Shown here: in pieces, positions 52,529 to 60,893 of the stretch
Layout of the letters: every line of letters starts with the position of its first letter
Numbering within the stretch: position 1 is the stretch's first letter
Assembly (NCBI GenBank): GCA_016861025.1
Contig: BOKO01000028.1
Location: forward strand, 1-64,000
Length of the DNA stretch: 64,000 nt
Direction of reading: 5' to 3'
Origin: Chloroflexota bacterium
Lineage (GTDB): Bacteria > Chloroflexota > Anaerolineae > Caldilineales > Caldilineaceae
Position numbers and translations under genes: made by a program
Notes under the pieces: generated by a model
The model's input: the letters and a program-made list of their open reading frames with translations, nothing else
Database searches by the model: none
What the model was told of the DNA's origin: nothing

Positions 52529-52562
52529 GCTTGGCTTCTCAATCAAACAGCGCGTTCATGCG
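52529..52562 (+). repeat. Upstream element copy 2 (cargo genes)
   Basis: GCTTGGCTTCTCAATCAAAC followed by AGCGCGTTCATGCG. It is nearly identical to copy 3 over more than 30 bases and lies about 33 bases before the ATG at 52596. GATTCA again occurs just upstream (52517). Confidence 0.8.
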
Positions 52563-52595
52563 GATGTCACAACAATCAACTCACCGGAGACCACC

Positions 52596-53054
52596 ATGAC
52601 CACCACCATCCGTGCCCGTTTTACCCGCAAGCCCTGTAACCTTGAAGAGGTGCTGCACAACACGGACCCCAGCGCCCCCCCCGAGTCCATCGTGATCGAG
52701 TTCCGCAAGGAACTGACCGATGTCGAATACGACGTCTTCGCCAGCACCCTGCTGGAGGATCGCGATTGGCTCACCGGACGCGGTGGCCACGCAAATGGCC
52801 AACGACAAGTCGTGGAGGTCTGCGCCCCAGGCCGCACGACGCTTTACGTCGACCCCTCCGGCGGCAGCTACGGACGCTACGTCGGGGTGGCAGTGGCGAC
52901 ACCAGGCGACGACCAGGCCAGCGCGATTCGCTGGCTGCTCGACAATCGCCGTCCCGACGTCAGCATCGACCAGGCACTGCGCACCCTGCGTATCGCGTTG
53001 AGTGGCGACCGCCAAGCGATGAAACTGATCGACCAGATCGCCTCCGAAAAATGA
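52596..53054 (+). CDS. Small plus-strand cargo protein 3
   Basis: A 152-aa protein (TRKPCNLEEVLHNTDPSAPP; LTDVEYDVFASTLLEDRDWL; YVGVAVATPGDDQASAIRWL) with no family I recognise. It is acidic, soluble and mixed alpha/beta. The ATG at 52596 follows the repeat element; an earlier in-frame ATG at 52515 would place the element inside the gene. It is probably mobile-element cargo. Confidence 0.6.
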   Translation: MTTTIRARFTRKPCNLEEVLHNTDPSAPPESIVIEFRKELTDVEYDVFASTLLEDRDWLTGRGGHANGQRQVVEVCAPGRTTLYVDPSGGSYGRYVGVAVATPGDDQASAIRWLLDNRRPDVSIDQALRTLRIALSGDRQAMKLIDQIASEK

Positions 53055-53074
53055 TTCAACTATCTGCGATAAAT

Positions 53075-53108
53075 AGCTTGGCTTCTCAATCAAACAGCGC
53101 GTTCATAC
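53075..53108 (+). repeat. Upstream element copy 3 (cargo genes)
   Basis: AGCTTGGCTTCTCAATCAAA followed by CAGCGCGTTCATAC. The match to copy 2 continues loosely into TGTCGCAACGATCAA. It ends 32 bases before the ATG at 53141, similar spacing to the other copies. Confidence 0.8.
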
Positions 53109-53140
53109 GGGTGTCGCAACGATCAATCAAGGAGATAGAA

Positions 53141-53515
53141 ATGACAACCCAGAAAACCATCCCCACCACCCAGAACGAAGCCTGGGGCTTTTTTGGCACG
53201 ATGAACGACAACGCCGAAGCAGCCTGGCCGATCGCGATGACCGCGATCGCGGACGCCACCCACCAGCCCCTCGAGTCGGTCAGACTGTTCCTCGACAGCC
53301 GCCACGGACGCCACTTTGCGGATGACGTTCTCAACGAGCTGCTACGTGGCCACACGATCCAGCAAGCCATCGACGCCGCCGTGACGCGGTGGATGGGCTG
53401 GACGATTGGCCGCCAGACCAGCAAGGACTACGGCATCCCCAAGGGGCTGCCTTACCTCACCGGATTTGTGATCCACTGCGAAGTGACCGACGAATCATTT
53501 GAGGCGGCGGCCTGA
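53141..53515 (+). CDS. Conserved mobile-element protein, cargo 4
   Basis: The 124-aa protein (NEAWGFFGTMNDNAEAAWPI; ESVRLFLDSRHGRHFADDVL; GRQTSKDYGIPKGLPYLTGF) belongs to a conserved group I recall from plasmids and integrative elements, with no assigned function. AAGGAG precedes the ATG. Its last 64 bp overlap the end of the opposing methyltransferase gene, an unusually deep convergent overlap. Confidence 0.7.
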   Translation: MTTQKTIPTTQNEAWGFFGTMNDNAEAAWPIAMTAIADATHQPLESVRLFLDSRHGRHFADDVLNELLRGHTIQQAIDAAVTRWMGWTIGRQTSKDYGIPKGLPYLTGFVIHCEVTDESFEAAA

Positions 53516-54747
53516 TCGAACGCCACACCATCTGATTGGCGGATAGCCTTTGACCCGGCATAGTCCTGCCAGCGCCGCACGATCACATCGACGTACTTCG
53601 GATCCAGTTCGATCAGCCGCGCTTTGCGACCCGACTTGTGAGCGGCAATCATTGTCGTGCCCGACCCACCAAAGGGATCAAGTACCACATCGCCCGGCCG
53701 ACTCGAATTGCGAATCGCCCGCTCCACCAGTTCCACCGGCTTCATGGTCGGGTGCAGATCGTTCTTCTGCGGTTTCTTGATTTGCCAGACATCGCCCTGG
53801 TCGCGGTCGCCGCACCAGTGGCGGTCGGCCCCCTCGGGCCAGCCGTAGAGAATCGGCTCGTACTGGCGCTGATAGTCGGCGCGGCCGAGCGTGAATGTGT
53901 TCTTGGCCCAGATGACAAAGGTCGACCAGTGGCCGCCGGCAGCACGGAACGCCGCCTGCAGACGGTCGAGTTCGCTCGACGACATCGCTAGGTAGATTCC
54001 CCCCTGGCAGTGCGCCACGGTGGGCGTCAGTGCCGCCAGCAGGAAGTCGTAGAACCCGTCCCCCAGGTTGTCGTTGAGGATCGCGCGATCCTTGCCGCGC
54101 ATCTTGTCCTTGGCCGAGTTGGCGTAGTTGACGTTGTACGGCGGATCCGTGAATACCATGTCGGCAATCTCGTCGCCGAGCACCGTCGCGTAGGCATCCG
54201 GATCGGCGGCATCGCCACAGATCACCCGGTGCTCACCACAGACCCAAACGTCACCCGCCCGCGAGACGACGGTGCCGAATCCATCCGGTACCGCATCCTC
54301 GTCAGTATCACCCTCGGTGGTTGTTTCTTCGCAAGCCAGCAGATCGGCCAGGGCATCGGCGTCGAAGCCGGTCAGGGCCAGGTCGAATTGATCGTCCTGC
54401 AGCGCGGCCAGTTCCACCTGCAACATCGCCTCATCCCAGCCGGCGTTCTCGGCGATACGGTTGTCCGCGATCACCAGGGCGCGACGCTGGGTCGGGGTCA
54501 GATGATCGAGAACGACGACCGGCACCATGGCCAGTCCGAGCTTCTGCGCAGCGGCCAGTCGACCATGGCCAGCAACGATGACGCCATCGCCCCCGGCCAG
54601 GATCGGGTTGGTGAAACCGAACTCGGCGATCGACGCCGCGATCTGGGCGACCTGGGCATCGGAGTGGGTGCGCGAGTTACGGGCATACGGCACCAGTTTG
54701 GCCGTGGGCCATCGCTCGATCTTGTCGGCAAGCCAGGAGATAGTCAT
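53452..54747 (-). CDS. ParB-like domain fused to beta-class DNA methyltransferase (DPPYN)
   Basis: The 431-aa protein joins an N-terminal ParB/Srx-like domain (KLVPYARNSRTHSDAQVAQI; VIVAGHGRLAAAQKLGL) to a DNA methyltransferase. Motif IV is FTDPPYN near residue 210 and the AdoMet motif LDPFGGSGTTMIAA is near 370, the beta-class order. Such fusions are common orphan phage methyltransferases. It probably protects phage DNA from host restriction. The ATG at 54747 overlaps the stop of the second methyltransferase, showing a tandem pair. Confidence 0.9.
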   Translation of the reverse strand: MTISWLADKIERWPTAKLVPYARNSRTHSDAQVAQIAASIAEFGFTNPILAGGDGVIVAGHGRLAAAQKLGLAMVPVVVLDHLTPTQRRALVIADNRIAENAGWDEAMLQVELAALQDDQFDLALTGFDADALADLLACEETTTEGDTDEDAVPDGFGTVVSRAGDVWVCGEHRVICGDAADPDAYATVLGDEIADMVFTDPPYNVNYANSAKDKMRGKDRAILNDNLGDGFYDFLLAALTPTVAHCQGGIYLAMSSSELDRLQAAFRAAGGHWSTFVIWAKNTFTLGRADYQRQYEPILYGWPEGADRHWCGDRDQGDVWQIKKPQKNDLHPTMKPVELVERAIRNSSRPGDVVLDPFGGSGTTMIAAHKSGRKARLIELDPKYVDVIVRRWQDYAGSKAIRQSDGVAFDQAAASNDSSVTSQWITNPVR

Positions 54748-56153
54748 GCCGTACCTCCGATTCGTTCGCTGGTTACTTCCGCGAAGTTCTGTCCCGTCGC
54801 TGCCAGCGTGACCGGCACCTCGGGAAAGTTCTGCTGGAAGCGCTTCACGGCGACGTCCACATACTCCGGCGCGATCTCGGTGGCGCGCACCTTTCTGCCA
54901 GTGCGCTCGGCGGCCAGCAAGGTCGTGCCTGAGCCACAAAACGGTTCGAAGACGATTTCGCCAGCAGCGGTGTAGGACTCGAGAACGAACTGAGGCAGCG
55001 CCACCGGGAATACAGCCGGGTGGTCGATGTCCTGACCGATCTTGCCCTTGTGCCGCATGATGCGAATCACGGAATCTGGAATCTTGGTCTCCTGCGTGAC
55101 CTGGCCGACATGGTTCCAGGCGGTCTTGCTGCCATCCTTGTTGCGCATGCCGCCGGCACTGGTTCCGTCGCCGCGCAGATGGGTGTCGCGCCCGGCGTAG
55201 ATGCAGGGCACAAACTTGTTCGGGCGGCGGGCCTCGGAGTCCTTCCGGTTGAAGTGAAAGACGAATTCGAACGAAGGGGCCAACCGGCCATTCCAGTCAC
55301 CGGGCAATCCCGGCCCCTGGTCCCAGACATACCAGGCGAAGCGCCGCCAGCCCTGGGTGCGCATCCACTCGAGCCAGCCGTCCCAGTAGGGAATGACTTC
55401 CTGCTCGCGATGGATCAGGCCCAGATTGACCAGCACCTGGCCATTCGCGGCCATGGGCAGATTGGCGAAGACGCCTCGCATCAGGGCATCCCAATCAATG
55501 ATGGTGTTGGTGTAGTCCCGCTGGTTTCCGTAGGGCGGTGAGGTGAAGCACAGGGCGGCTTGCTTGCCGGCCATCAGGGTTCGGACGACGGCCGGATCGG
55601 TGGCATCGCCGCAGATGACGCGATGCGCGCCGATCTGCCAGATGTCCCCCGGACGCGAGACCGGGTTGGCCGGTACATCCGGCACATCGTCAGCGGCATC
55701 ATCCTCGCTCTCACCTTGGGGATCGTCCTGCAACGCCTGCTCAGCACCAACCAGCAGTTCCTCGATTTCCTCGTTGGAGAAGCCGGTCATGGACAGGTCG
55801 TACCCCGCCTCGGACAACTCGGCCAGTTCCAGCGAGAGCAGTTCCTCGTCCCACCCGGCGTCCAGCGCCAGGCGATTGTCGGCGATGACATAGGCCCGCT
55901 TCTGGGCCGGCGTCAGGTGGCCGAGTTCAATCACGGGAACTTCCAGCAGATCCAGTTTGCGTGCTGCCGCCAGTCGACCGTGGCCGGCAATGATGCCGCT
56001 GGTGCCGTCGACGAGGATGGGCTGTGTCCAGCCGAACTCGACGATGCTGGACGCCAGCTTGGCGATCTGCGCCTCGGAATGCGTGCGCGGATTGCGGGCG
56101 AAAGGGATCAGCGTCTCGATCTTGCGATACTCGACGCGCAGTTGTTCGGTCAT
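54744..56153 (-). CDS. Second ParB-methyltransferase fusion (SPPYG)
   Basis: This 469-aa paralogue has the same ParB-like N-terminus (TLIPFARNPRTHSEAQIAKL; GIIAGHGRLAAARKL) but a different catalytic motif, FTSPPYGNQ, usual for N4-cytosine methyltransferases, and FEPFCGSGTTLLAAE as the AdoMet site. It therefore probably has another specificity from its partner. The ATG at 56153 is chosen; a GTG at 56174 would fall inside a terminator hairpin. Neither start has a strong ribosome site, so translation may be weak. Confidence 0.87.
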   Translation of the reverse strand: MTEQLRVEYRKIETLIPFARNPRTHSEAQIAKLASSIVEFGWTQPILVDGTSGIIAGHGRLAAARKLDLLEVPVIELGHLTPAQKRAYVIADNRLALDAGWDEELLSLELAELSEAGYDLSMTGFSNEEIEELLVGAEQALQDDPQGESEDDAADDVPDVPANPVSRPGDIWQIGAHRVICGDATDPAVVRTLMAGKQAALCFTSPPYGNQRDYTNTIIDWDALMRGVFANLPMAANGQVLVNLGLIHREQEVIPYWDGWLEWMRTQGWRRFAWYVWDQGPGLPGDWNGRLAPSFEFVFHFNRKDSEARRPNKFVPCIYAGRDTHLRGDGTSAGGMRNKDGSKTAWNHVGQVTQETKIPDSVIRIMRHKGKIGQDIDHPAVFPVALPQFVLESYTAAGEIVFEPFCGSGTTLLAAERTGRKVRATEIAPEYVDVAVKRFQQNFPEVPVTLAATGQNFAEVTSERIGGTA

Positions 56154-56161
56154 TGGAATGC

Positions 56162-56184
56162 AAAAACCCGCCACAGGGGCGGGT
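56162..56184 (-). terminator. Leftward Rho-independent terminator
   Basis: On the minus strand ACCCGCC and GGCGGGT pair around five bases, followed by TTTTT. It lies only about 9 bases before the methyltransferase ATG, so it would stop read-through from the early operon and put the methyltransferases under regulated anti-termination or a weak start. Confidence 0.75.
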
Positions 56185-56193
56185 CATCAAAGG

Positions 56194-56238
56194 GTGGTAA
56201 CTCGGTTCAGGTGGTAACCAGGGTGGTAACTGGTAACC
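56194..56238. repeat. GGTAAC iterons
   Basis: GTGGTAAC occurs at 56194-56201, 56211-56218 and 56223-56230, and TGGTAACC follows at 56231-56238. Spacing between the first bases is 17, 12 and 7 or 8. This iteron-like array could bind a repressor, an antiterminator or a terminase or replication protein. Confidence 0.65.
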
Positions 56239-56470
56239 TCAATTTGCGTTCAGACGGTAGCGAAATGCCGGGCTCGCGCCCCCCGCATGGGATTTTTGAC
56301 AGGAAGGACCCGTCGAATTTCCTGACTGAGAGCGATGAAGCTTCACACCCACACCGCTCGCCAGATCATAGCTGTCATGCTATCCAAAATCCGGGGTAGA
56401 TGTTGCAGGGGGTAAAACCGCTGATTGCCGCTGTCTGCATCTGTGTCATGCTCACGCACGCCAAATCACT

Positions 56471-56869
56471 TCAAAACACTACGGCGCGATGCGCCGACTC
56501 GTTGAGTCGTTCGGCAACGATCTGCAATGCCCTTTGCCACCGCCTCCAAGCGGTCGTGCGCTCGCAGCCGAAGCGGCGACAGATGAACTTCCATTCATAG
56601 TGCTTGGCGCGCATCCAGATCAGATGTCGCTGTTCGACTTCGAGCCACTGCACCCAACGCATCGTCTCCAGCATCTGCTCGATGGCCTGGGGTGAAGGTG
56701 GCAAGGGGCGATAGACATGCTCATCTTCTGGGTAGGCCTCCCAGGCATCCCTGGCAAAGGCCGGCCACACGTTGAAGTAGCCTTGGACGGTGACCCTAGG
56801 CAGTCGCCGGCTGGTCTCGGCCGCTTCAGCAAAGCGATCTGCTACGACTTCAACTGTCCATTCAGCCAT
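56471..56869 (-). CDS. DUF6362 family phage protein
   Basis: The 132-aa protein (MAEWTVEVVADRFAEAAETS; PRVTVQGYFNVWPAF; IEQMLETMRWVQWLEVEQRH; RFGCERTTAWRRWQRAL) matches DUF6362 proteins of phage early or late switch regions. The C-terminal helix-turn-helix (CRRFGCERTTAWRRW) suggests sigma-like or RinA-type DNA binding. It may activate the late genes. The ATG at 56869 overlaps the neighbour by 8 bases. Confidence 0.78.
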   Translation of the reverse strand: MAEWTVEVVADRFAEAAETSRRLPRVTVQGYFNVWPAFARDAWEAYPEDEHVYRPLPPSPQAIEQMLETMRWVQWLEVEQRHLIWMRAKHYEWKFICRRFGCERTTAWRRWQRALQIVAERLNESAHRAVVF

Positions 56870-57065
56870 GACGCTTCCCCCCATACAGACGTTCTCCTAT
56901 CCGCCGCACGAATTCACGCTCGACGAAATCCAACCGAGCGTCCTCCTCCGACACCACGAGGATGTGCTGGTCGCGCCAACCAGTCTGCTTGATGGCCTCC
57001 AGGTCGGTGGTCTGCGGTTGCAGGCGACCCAGTGGGCAGCGATATTGCGGTGTAGGGATCTTCAC
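56862..57065 (-). CDS. Small early phage protein
   Basis: A 67-aa protein starting with GTG at 57065, preceded by GGAGG six bases upstream. It has PTPQYRCPLGRLQPQ and WRDQHILVVSEEDARLDFVE. I recognise no family. It lies tightly between the RuvC-like gene and DUF6362. Confidence 0.55.
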   Translation of the reverse strand: MKIPTPQYRCPLGRLQPQTTDLEAIKQTGWRDQHILVVSEEDARLDFVEREFVRRIGERLYGGKRHG

Positions 57066-57066
57066 G

Positions 57067-57528
57067 TCACACCTCCTGCGTCTCGATGGCCCAGTGCAGC
57101 AAGGCCAGGGCATCGGCTTCGTTGTCGTCCTTGGGGTCGTGACCCCGTGACTGGGCAGCGAGGATCATCTCGTCCTTGCCCGCATTGCCCTTGCCGGTCG
57201 CGTGCTTCTTGATCGTGCCGACCGGCACGCCCTGGTAGGGGATCTGGTGGTGCTCGCACCATGCAGTAAGCGTGGCCAGGAAACCACCGTAGGCATGAGC
57301 GGCATCGACACCGACATGCCGTCGCACTTCCTCGAAGTACACGGCATTGATTTCGCCAGATTGCTTGATCTCCGTGAGCCACCGCTTGAAGCGCAGGTAG
57401 CGCATGCCTCCGCCCTCGAAGCGCTGAGGCCGAAAGATCTCCGTGTCACTAATGATCTGGCCGTCCTTGAGGCGGACAGCCCAGCCTGTGTTGGTACCCA
57501 AATCAAGGGCCAGGATCGTCGTGTTCAT
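57067..57528 (-). CDS. RuvC-like Holliday junction resolvase
   Basis: The 153-aa protein has a RuvC/RNase H fold. LALDLGTNTGWAV near residue 8 carries the first catalytic Asp, AVYFEEVRRHVGVDAAH the Glu, and DPKDDNEADALALLHWA the last Asp residues. It would cut recombination intermediates or trim branches before DNA packaging. The ATG at 57528 is well supported; the longer frame is not. It follows the primase gene by 140 bp. Confidence 0.85.
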   Translation of the reverse strand: MNTTILALDLGTNTGWAVRLKDGQIISDTEIFRPQRFEGGGMRYLRFKRWLTEIKQSGEINAVYFEEVRRHVGVDAAHAYGGFLATLTAWCEHHQIPYQGVPVGTIKKHATGKGNAGKDEMILAAQSRGHDPKDDNEADALALLHWAIETQEV

Positions 57529-57668
57529 GTGTTCAGTCCTTTCTTGCTCTCGGCCTGACGCAGCCGACACGGTTTGTCGAAACATTCCATGAGGCGCGCA
57601 CGCGCACGCGTGTGGCGAGTTACGTGAAACAGCGTCGGCTGCGTCAGACGAATGGTTTTTCATGAGCA
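57529..57668. other. Intergenic inverted repeat with alternating purine-pyrimidine core
   Basis: CTGACGCAGCCGAC at 57555-57568 and its exact reverse complement at 57634-57647 are 65 bases apart. Between them GCGCGCACGCGCACGCGTGTG (57594-57614, quoted as two parts GCGCGCACGC and GCACGCGTGTG) is a purine-pyrimidine alternation able to form Z-DNA. The region lies between the RuvC-like and primase genes and is a candidate phage replication origin or a large RNA structure. Confidence 0.6.
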
Positions 57669-59951
57669 TCAGTTGTCGGCATAGGGGGTGTAAGCAGGCG
57701 CGGGCGGGTTCTTGAGGCCGATGCCCTGAAATCCCCGCACACCCATGCTGTTGCGCCATTTCTCGATGCCGCGTGTGATGAGCAGATCGGAAAAACGTCG
57801 CTGCGATCCGATGAATTCACCCGCCGCTTCCGCCCACTGCTTCCAGTCAGTGAACAGTTCGGCGGTCAGCGACTTGGCGTTGGCCTCGCGCACACAGCAC
57901 TCCTCCAGCCAGCGACCCAATGCATCCTCGGCCTCGAAATACTCCTCGGTTGCCTCGACTACACGCTGGGGAGGATCAAGCCGTCCCAGACGTTGCCAGT
58001 CGAGGCAGCCCTGCACAGCCCAAGCCAGGATGCCGTCACGCTCGGCCAGCAATTTCTGCTGGAGATGCTTGTCGCGTCGCTCCGGCGGCACGGTGATCGT
58101 GAACGGGATCAGGTGCAGTCGCCGCTTCATTGCCTCGTCAATATTGCGGATCGCCGGCTTGTGGTTGCCCGCCACGAACAACTTGAACTGCGGAAAGAAC
58201 TCGAAGAAGTCCTGGCGCATGAAACGCGCGGAGATCTTGTCGCCTCCCGTCAGGTTCTTGACCTTCGATTCGGCCCAGCGTCGTCCCTGTTCGGTTTCGA
58301 TGGCCGCTACGAAGCGCGCGCCGCGCAGCCCGGCCATATCCGTCGGATGGCGGTCAGTGCGCGTCTCCATGAAGGTATCCATCGGTGCGTTGGTCGCGTA
58401 GTCGCCGAGGATCGTGGCCAGCGTGTTCACGAACACCGACTTGCCGTTCGCGCCCGTGCCGTACAGGAAAAACAGCGCGTGCTCCCGCGTCGATCCAGTG
58501 AGTGCGTAGCCGACCATTCGCTGCAGATAGCTTTGTAACTCCGTGTCGCCACCCGTAACCTCATCAAGAAACTGACGCCAGATCGGGCAGTCGCCCCCGG
58601 GTGTCGCCGTAGTGATTTTCGTCATCCGGTCAGCGCGGTCGTGCGGACGCTGGCGACCGGTTTTCAGATCAACCACACCACCAGGGGTGTTGAGCAGCCA
58701 TGGATCGGCATCCCACTCCTCAGTGGTGGCCGCATGCCTGCGGTCTGCGCGTGACAGCCGTTCAACGCCACCGACCGTACTGGCGCTGGCCAGCTTGGCG
58801 GCTACCTTGGGATTCTCGGCACGCACGGCGGCATGCCGGCAAACGCTACGGATCAGATCGGTGGCAGCCAGCGTGTCCTCGGTGCGCCAGCGATTCCCAT
58901 CCCACACCAGCCAGCGGCCCCACGTCGAGACGTAGCGCCAGTCGCGGTGATAACGCCGAGTGAAGGCCAGAGCCAATGCATCCTCTGTGCCCCACACCGA
59001 TTCGTCACTGCTGGCGACCGGCTCGGCATCCGCTGTGATGTCGTGCATCTGCAGGCGCGGGCCATGGGCAAGGAAGGCGGCGACATCAAATCCCTCTGCG
59101 ATGGCATCCGCTGCATCCCATCCCTCTGCCGCCTCCTCGGGCGGGTACAGGATGAAGCAGGACTTGGCCCCCGCCGACAAGATGGCTTGTGCCGCCTGTG
59201 TCGCATACTCCCAGCCCGGCTTGTCGCGGTCAGGCCAGATCAGTACCGACTTTCCAGCCAGCGGTAACCAGTCGGTTTTCTCGACCGGGGCGTTCGCACC
59301 GTGCATCGCAGTGGTCGCCACGATGCCGACATCGATCAAGGCCTGCGCGCATTTCTCGCCCTCGACCAGAACTACCTGGCTGGCCAAGGCCACGCCGGGC
59401 TGGTTATAGAGAGGCCGTGGCTCGGGTGGTGCCATTTTGCGCCGCTTGGCATCCCAGGGACGGAATTCCTTCTTCCGACCAGGAGGGTCGTAGCGGTAAA
59501 CCACCGCAATCAGTTTTCCGGCCGCGTCGAGGTAGTCCCATTTTGCAGTTGCTGGACCAAGCTCATCGACCGGGGCCTCCTTCTTGGTTTTGCGGGAGGG
59601 TGCAGGGGGCGACTGGCCAAGCAGATCAGCAGCATGCTGTAGCACTCGCGGAAAATCCGTCTGCGCATCAGCACCCAGATGGGCTGCGATCAGATCGAAG
59701 ATGTCGCCGCCATCACCGGTCGCCCGATCCGTCCATAGCCCGGCCTTCTCGCCATCGAGAACCACTTCGAGGCTGTCGCCGGGGCTGCCAAGCACGTCGC
59801 CGATGAGGAATTTCCCCTTACGCTTCTTTCCTGCCGGGAATAGCGTGGCCAGTACCGATTCCAGTCGGCCGACGAGATCCGTCCGTAACGACTCACGTGT
59901 CGCCCCGCTCTCCGGTGGCAACTCAACCGAGGCATCGTTGAAATCAAGCAT
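57669..59951 (-). CDS. D5/P4-type phage primase-helicase
   Basis: This 760-aa replication protein has an N-terminal part with TOPRIM-like VVLVEGEKCAQALID and VLIWPDRDKPGWEYA, and a D5 helicase domain. In the helicase, LYGTGANGKSVFVNTLA near residue 490 is Walker A, ARFVAAIETEQGRRW near 540 Walker B, and LFVAGNHKP the sensor. It would prime and unwind DNA at the phage origin. The ATG at 59951 is chosen; it overlaps the small HTH gene. Confidence 0.92.
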   Translation of the reverse strand: MLDFNDASVELPPESGATRESLRTDLVGRLESVLATLFPAGKKRKGKFLIGDVLGSPGDSLEVVLDGEKAGLWTDRATGDGGDIFDLIAAHLGADAQTDFPRVLQHAADLLGQSPPAPSRKTKKEAPVDELGPATAKWDYLDAAGKLIAVVYRYDPPGRKKEFRPWDAKRRKMAPPEPRPLYNQPGVALASQVVLVEGEKCAQALIDVGIVATTAMHGANAPVEKTDWLPLAGKSVLIWPDRDKPGWEYATQAAQAILSAGAKSCFILYPPEEAAEGWDAADAIAEGFDVAAFLAHGPRLQMHDITADAEPVASSDESVWGTEDALALAFTRRYHRDWRYVSTWGRWLVWDGNRWRTEDTLAATDLIRSVCRHAAVRAENPKVAAKLASASTVGGVERLSRADRRHAATTEEWDADPWLLNTPGGVVDLKTGRQRPHDRADRMTKITTATPGGDCPIWRQFLDEVTGGDTELQSYLQRMVGYALTGSTREHALFFLYGTGANGKSVFVNTLATILGDYATNAPMDTFMETRTDRHPTDMAGLRGARFVAAIETEQGRRWAESKVKNLTGGDKISARFMRQDFFEFFPQFKLFVAGNHKPAIRNIDEAMKRRLHLIPFTITVPPERRDKHLQQKLLAERDGILAWAVQGCLDWQRLGRLDPPQRVVEATEEYFEAEDALGRWLEECCVREANAKSLTAELFTDWKQWAEAAGEFIGSQRRFSDLLITRGIEKWRNSMGVRGFQGIGLKNPPAPAYTPYADN

Positions 59952-60159
59952 TCGACGCGCCTCCCTGTGCCAACATCCACGTTTCCAACTCGTGCAATTT
60001 GAAGCGGACGAGCTTGCCGACCCGGTAATGCGGTATGCCAAGTCGTGCCCGCTCCTTGGGATGCGTGAGCAGATACATCGGCAAATTCAGGCAATGGGCA
60101 GCCTCGCTTGCATCGACCAGGCGCTCGCCAAATACATCGGTGATGGATGATGGGTTCAT
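59944..60159 (-). CDS. Excisionase/AlpA-like HTH protein
   Basis: The 71-aa protein (LVDASEAAHCLNLPMYLLTH; LGIPHYRVGKLVRFKLHELE; WMLAQGG) has the winged-helix form of AlpA or MerR-type excisionases: an HTH followed by the conserved YRVGKLVRF wing. It may control excision or early replication genes. It overlaps both neighbours by 4 to 8 bases. Confidence 0.8.
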   Translation of the reverse strand: MNPSSITDVFGERLVDASEAAHCLNLPMYLLTHPKERARLGIPHYRVGKLVRFKLHELETWMLAQGGASNA

Positions 60160-60893
60160 GGTGTATTCCTCCAGCACCGGTCCTGCCATGCGCACATCCG
60201 GCACTCAAAATGGGTGGGGTCATGGAAAGCTCGCGGCAGCAATTCGCCGGCTTCGGTCGCCGAGATCACCGTCAGTGCCCGATCGGACATGCGCTGGGCC
60301 AGGGCTGCATCGAAGGGCACCAGTTCGGTGTAGATCTCCATGGTGTCGGCATTCACTGCCGTGAATATTGCCGGCTCCTCGTGTAACTCGAGGTAGGCTT
60401 GATAGATCGCCACCTGCGCGGCATAGACCGGCTTGGACACCGCCAATCCGCTCTTTTCGAGATCGCGCCAGGACTTCGATCCGATACATTTGTTTTCCCA
60501 GAGCGCGGGATAGGTGAACCCCTCGGGGCCACCAACGATGACGCCGTCGATATGACCCTGCAGACGTCCACCGGCCGCCGAGAAGCCAAACTGATCACCG
60601 TTGGCCTTGCGGGTGCGCAGGTCGAACCCTGCCGCCCGTAGCCAATCAACCATGCAGTCCTCGATGACATGGCCGCGTCTGAAAATGCGCAGCAAGCGTC
60701 CATCGGCGTCACGACCAGGGTCGACCGGCGCCTTGGCAAACTCGTACTGCAGCGCACGCGCGCAGGACACGCCGAGACGCGATGCCCCGAGGTAGTCACG
60801 CGGCATCTCTTCGTAACGCAGGCGCTGCATGCCAAGATCGACCAATGCCGTGATCTGACCGGAGAGGCTTGAAGATGAGTTGAAGTCCATCAT
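60156..60893 (-). CDS. Cas4/RecB-like PD-(D/E)XK exonuclease
   Basis: The 245-aa nuclease has its active site in GHIDGVIVGG followed by ALWENKCIG (Asp, then E-x-K) and AAQVAIYQAYL with the conserved Gln and Tyr. Cysteines at GVSCAR and in HFECRMCAWQDRC form an arrangement like the four-Cys iron-sulphur cluster of Cas4 and AddB nucleases. It would resect DNA ends for recombination, in an operon with a Sak4-like annealing ATPase and a DUF669-like protein. The two tandem ATGs at 60893 and 60890 are both possible. Confidence 0.85.
   Translation of the reverse strand: MMDFNSSSSLSGQITALVDLGMQRLRYEEMPRDYLGASRLGVSCARALQYEFAKAPVDPGRDADGRLLRIFRRGHVIEDCMVDWLRAAGFDLRTRKANGDQFGFSAAGGRLQGHIDGVIVGGPEGFTYPALWENKCIGSKSWRDLEKSGLAVSKPVYAAQVAIYQAYLELHEEPAIFTAVNADTMEIYTELVPFDAALAQRMSDRALTVISATEAGELLPRAFHDPTHFECRMCAWQDRCWRNTP

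Larger units (their letters stand above)
56154..56470. other. Non-coding region upstream of the methyltransferase pair
   Basis: This 317-bp gap is the largest without a gene in the prophage. It holds the leftward terminator at 56162-56184, four GGTAAC iterons at 56194-56238, and about 230 bases to the right in which I see no further clear repeat. It may hold promoter elements for the methyltransferase operon or a packaging or partition site. Confidence 0.5.

Noticed and set aside
56194..56238. CRISPR array
   Set aside because: Repeats are only 8 bp with 4 to 9 bp gaps, far below CRISPR dimensions; no cas1 or cas2. The Cas4-like gene is part of a phage recombination operon.
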